A DNA stretch of 64,000 nucleotides. Origin: Nioella ostreopsis. GTDB taxonomy: Bacteria > Pseudomonadota > Alphaproteobacteria > Rhodobacterales > Rhodobacteraceae. Shown here piece by piece: positions 61,631-64,000 of the stretch. The DNA is taken from assembly GCF_004000255.1 (NCBI RefSeq), contig NZ_RCIQ01000006.1, positions 1-64,000 on the forward strand. Reading direction: 5' to 3'. Position numbers and translations under genes: made by a program. Under the pieces are notes generated by a model that saw nothing but the letters and a program-made list of their open reading frames with translations, ran no database searches and was not told the DNA's origin. Within the stretch, counting starts at the first letter, position 1; the number at the start of each line of letters is the position of its first letter.

Positions 61631-62986
61631 TCAGGCGGTTTTCGGCAGCTTGTGGTGGATTTCCTCCATGAACTGCCGGAGCGATGCGTCAAGCATGTGG
61701 GTGATTTCATCCAGATGCGTTTCCGTCACGATCATCGGCGGGCAGACGAGGATATGGTCGCCCTCGGTCCCGTCACGGGTGCGGCGGGAATAGACAATAA
61801 GGCCATTCTCGTAGGCGATCTGCACGAAGCGGTCGAAGGCGCGCAGGTCGGTCGGCAAGGGGGCTTTGGTGCTGCGGTCCGCCATGAACTCAAACGCCAG
61901 AAGCAGCCCCTTGCCGCGCACATCGCCGATGATCGGGTAACGGTCCATCAACCCCTTGAGCCGCGCTTTCAGGCCCATGCCCATCACCTCGGCATTGTGA
62001 CACAGGTTGAGCCGCTCGATTTCCGACAGCACGGCCACGCCTGCGGCACAGGCCAGCGGGTTGCCGGCATAGGTAAACCCGTGCTGGAACCCGCCATCGT
62101 CCAGCACCGGTTCCACCAGACGTTCATGGGCGACCATGGCACCGAGGGGCACGTAGCCCGCCGCATACCCCTTTGACATGACGATGATATCGGGGGTGAT
62201 CCCCCAGTGATCCCCCGCCAGGAACTTGCCGGTCCGCCCTGCGCCGGTCATGACCTCGTCCAGGATCAGCAGCACACCATGGCGCGTGCAGATCTCGCGC
62301 ACCCTCTCCATATAGCCTGCGGGCGGAACAAGCGCGCCGGTGGAGGCGCCGCCGACCGGTTCGACGATGAAGGCCAGCACGGTTTCGGGGCCTTCCTCAA
62401 GGATCTTCGCCTCCAGCATGTCGGCGTAATGGTGGCCGGTCGCCTCCTCCTCCGGGTCCAGCCCGTCGAGATAGGCGCGCGGGGCCGGAACCTTGGGCAT
62501 CGGCTGCATCATCGGCTCGAACGGCCTCGTCAGAGGCGTGTAACTGGTGATCGCCAAAGCCCCCAGGGTGCAGCCGTGGTAACAGGGCGCGCGGCTGATC
62601 ACCTTCCAGCGGCTGGCCTCGCCCGTTGCCACCGCGTATTGCCGCGCTAGTTTCATGGCACTTTCCACGGCCTCTGACCCGCCCGAGACGAAGAACACCC
62701 GGTCCAGCCCCTCTGGTGTCAGTTCCGCCGTCTTGGCGGCCAGAGCCTCCGACGCTTCGGTTTCGAAATGCAGCCGATAGCCGAAGGTGGACCGTTCCAT
62801 CTGGCGGCGCATGGCGTCGAGCACATTGTCATTGGAATGGCCGATATTACAGACCATAGCGCCGGAAGACCCGTCGAGATAGCGCTTGCCCTCCGTATCC
62901 CACATGTAGACGCCGCGCGCCTGATCCAGAACGGGCTTGCGGCCGCGACCCTGGTAGAACAGGTGGCTCTTGCCTCTTTCGGTCAT
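61631..62986 (-). CDS. Class III PLP-dependent aminotransferase
   Basis: A 451-residue omega-type aminotransferase: SGGSEAVESAMKLARQY (PLP phosphate site), FIVEPVGGASTGALVPPAGYM, LILDEVMTGAGRTGKF (Asp to the pyridine N) and the Schiff-base Lys in IVMSKGYAAGYVPLG. Class III members handle beta-alanine, gamma-aminobutyrate, putrescine or similar terminal amines. It lies between the ABC ATPase and BKACE genes with gaps of 4 and 6 bases. Confidence 0.92.
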   Translation of the reverse strand: MTERGKSHLFYQGRGRKPVLDQARGVYMWDTEGKRYLDGSSGAMVCNIGHSNDNVLDAMRRQMERSTFGYRLHFETEASEALAAKTAELTPEGLDRVFFVSGGSEAVESAMKLARQYAVATGEASRWKVISRAPCYHGCTLGALAITSYTPLTRPFEPMMQPMPKVPAPRAYLDGLDPEEEATGHHYADMLEAKILEEGPETVLAFIVEPVGGASTGALVPPAGYMERVREICTRHGVLLILDEVMTGAGRTGKFLAGDHWGITPDIIVMSKGYAAGYVPLGAMVAHERLVEPVLDDGGFQHGFTYAGNPLACAAGVAVLSEIERLNLCHNAEVMGMGLKARLKGLMDRYPIIGDVRGKGLLLAFEFMADRSTKAPLPTDLRAFDRFVQIAYENGLIVYSRRTRDGTEGDHILVCPPMIVTETHLDEITHMLDASLRQFMEEIHHKLPKTA

Positions 62987-62990
62987 GGGG

Positions 62991-64000
62991 TCATGTCCCC
63001 GGCAGGGCCGCGCAATCGCGCGGTTTGAACTGGATGGAAACGTTGTCGCCCTCGGCGAAGGGTCTCGTGTCGATCATGTTGATGGCCTGAAGCTGGGTGT
63101 CGCCTGCGCGTACGAAGTAACGCACGGCTTGCCCCTGATAGTCCACGGTTTCGACAACCGCCTCGATGTTCATCTGGTCGGGGTCGGTCTGACCTGTCTG
63201 AACGAGTTGAAGTTTCTCGGCCCGCAGCACCAGCTTCGCGGGGCCGGTGCCGGGCACGTTCGGGGCCTTCTCGGCGGGAACGGGGACGGTGCCGAACAGG
63301 GGCGTATCCACAGCCACGGTGCCTGCTTCGCGACGGATGCACTGGCCCGGCAGGATATTCGACGCGCCGAGGAAATTCGCCACGAATTCGCTGGCGGGGG
63401 CGTTGTAGACCTCCTCCGGCGGGCCGACCTGTTCGACGCGGCCATCGGACATCACGACGATCTGGTCGGACATGGCCAGCGCCTCGGCCTGGTCATGGGT
63501 GACGAAAATCGACGTCACGCCGATGCGATGCTGAATGCGCTTCAGCTCCACCCGCATATCCTCGCGCAGGTTGGCGTCGAGGGCTGACAGCGGTTCATCG
63601 AGCAGCAGGACATCCGGCTCGATCACGATGGCGCGGGCCAATGCGATGCGCTGCTGTTGCCCGCCTGACAGGGCCGACGGGTAGCGGTCGCCGACATGGG
63701 GCAGTTGGACAAGCTCCAGCGCCTCGCGCACGCGGCGGGCGGCGTCGTCCTTGGAAACATTGCGGTAGCGCAGGCCGAAACCGACATTGTCGGCAATCGT
63801 CTTATGGGGAAACAGAGCGTAGTTCTGAAAGACAATGCCCAGATTGCGCTTGTGAATGGGCAGGTCGTTCACACGGCGGCCCTTGATGGTGATCTCGCCG
63901 CCCGAGGGGTCCAGAAGCCCCGCGATCATGCGCAGCGTCGTGGTCTTGCCGCAGCCCGAGGGGCCCAGAAGCGTCACGAACTGGCCTTCGGGAACGTCCA
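62991..64000 (-). CDS. Polyamine-type ABC importer ATPase (5' end outside window)
   Basis: The visible part starts just before Walker A (LLGPSGCGKTTTLRM) and runs to the stop. Q-loop FQNYALFPHKTI, signature LSGGQQQRIALARA, Walker B DVLLLDEPLSALD and a C-terminal TOBE region (AEKLQLVQTG, FAEGDNVSIQFKP) are those of PotA/UgpC-type importers of polyamines, Fe3+ or sugars. The first 25-35 residues lie past the window edge. It leads an aminotransferase-BKACE-GNAT-deacetylase operon, favouring a polyamine or amine substrate. Confidence 0.93.
   Translation of the reverse strand, partial: DVPEGQFVTLLGPSGCGKTTTLRMIAGLLDPSGGEITIKGRRVNDLPIHKRNLGIVFQNYALFPHKTIADNVGFGLRYRNVSKDDAARRVREALELVQLPHVGDRYPSALSGGQQQRIALARAIVIEPDVLLLDEPLSALDANLREDMRVELKRIQHRIGVTSIFVTHDQAEALAMSDQIVVMSDGRVEQVGPPEEVYNAPASEFVANFLGASNILPGQCIRREAGTVAVDTPLFGTVPVPAEKAPNVPGTGPAKLVLRAEKLQLVQTGQTDPDQMNIEAVVETVDYQGQAVRYFVRAGDTQLQAINMIDTRPFAEGDNVSIQFKPRDCAALPGT

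Overview
The window is GC-rich, gene-dense chromosome from an alphaproteobacterium, very probably a member of the Rhodobacteraceae (Roseobacter/Rhodobacter group). Reasons: the linked set accB, accC, aat, DUF2155, mlaD and an NDUFA12-type complex I subunit; Hint-domain secreted proteins; a DksA keeping one zinc-finger Cys; many ATGA/TGATG stop-start overlaps; and methylated-amine oxidation genes. No rRNA, tRNA, CRISPR array, insertion sequence or prophage was seen.

Layout. 1-3363: three tandem genes ending in near-identical Hint (hedgehog/intein-type) domains, one behind a trypsin-like protease and RTX repeats. 3484-8935: envelope and core metabolism (NDUFA12, mlaD, DUF2155, aat, accC, accB) with an agmatine-deiminase pair lying between aat and accC. 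9218-21961: reductive pyrimidine catabolism (preT, preA, ureidopropionase, dihydropyrimidinase), an aminotransferase, a RutR-like TetR repressor with an exact RutR-type operator, and a four-gene ABC importer; two related Cys-rich secreted proteins and a lipoprotein are inserted among them. 22137-28331: EthD protein, XRE regulator, single-domain response regulator, small membrane protein, transporter-fused histidine kinase and a FliM/FliN-like protein, a probable carboxylate-sensing cluster. 28387-36345: FAH hydrolase, lipoprotein, rRNA methyltransferase, PIN protein, M48 protease, PhoD-like phosphatase, DedA protein, tautomerase and HxlR regulator. 36414-43524: methylated-amine or betaine demethylation genes with a divergent LysR regulator. 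43521-47699: MoxR ATPase/VWA operon. 47882-51398: dksA, FAD monooxygenase, HtrA protease. 51543-59190: TetR/MAPEG pair, TetR-CoA ligase-enoyl-CoA hydratase operon, lipoprotein, a stand-alone DnaE2-like OB-fold with an SOS-box-like sequence, ferredoxin, VCBS protein, TauE transporter. 59193-64000: an operon that looks like polyamine or beta-amino-acid catabolism, cut by the window end.

The most unusual observations are not single genes: four tandem perfect TTCGAA-centred palindromes after preA and a related pair read as coding sequence inside a permease; a GTAC-rich repeat lying between co-directional genes in two unrelated operons, with a weaker third copy; a second dispersed intergenic element; a duplicated four-cysteine secreted family inside the pyrimidine operon; and the DnaE2 OB-fold remnant with a retained LexA-like site. 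Functions are inferred from motifs and gene context; no database search was possible.
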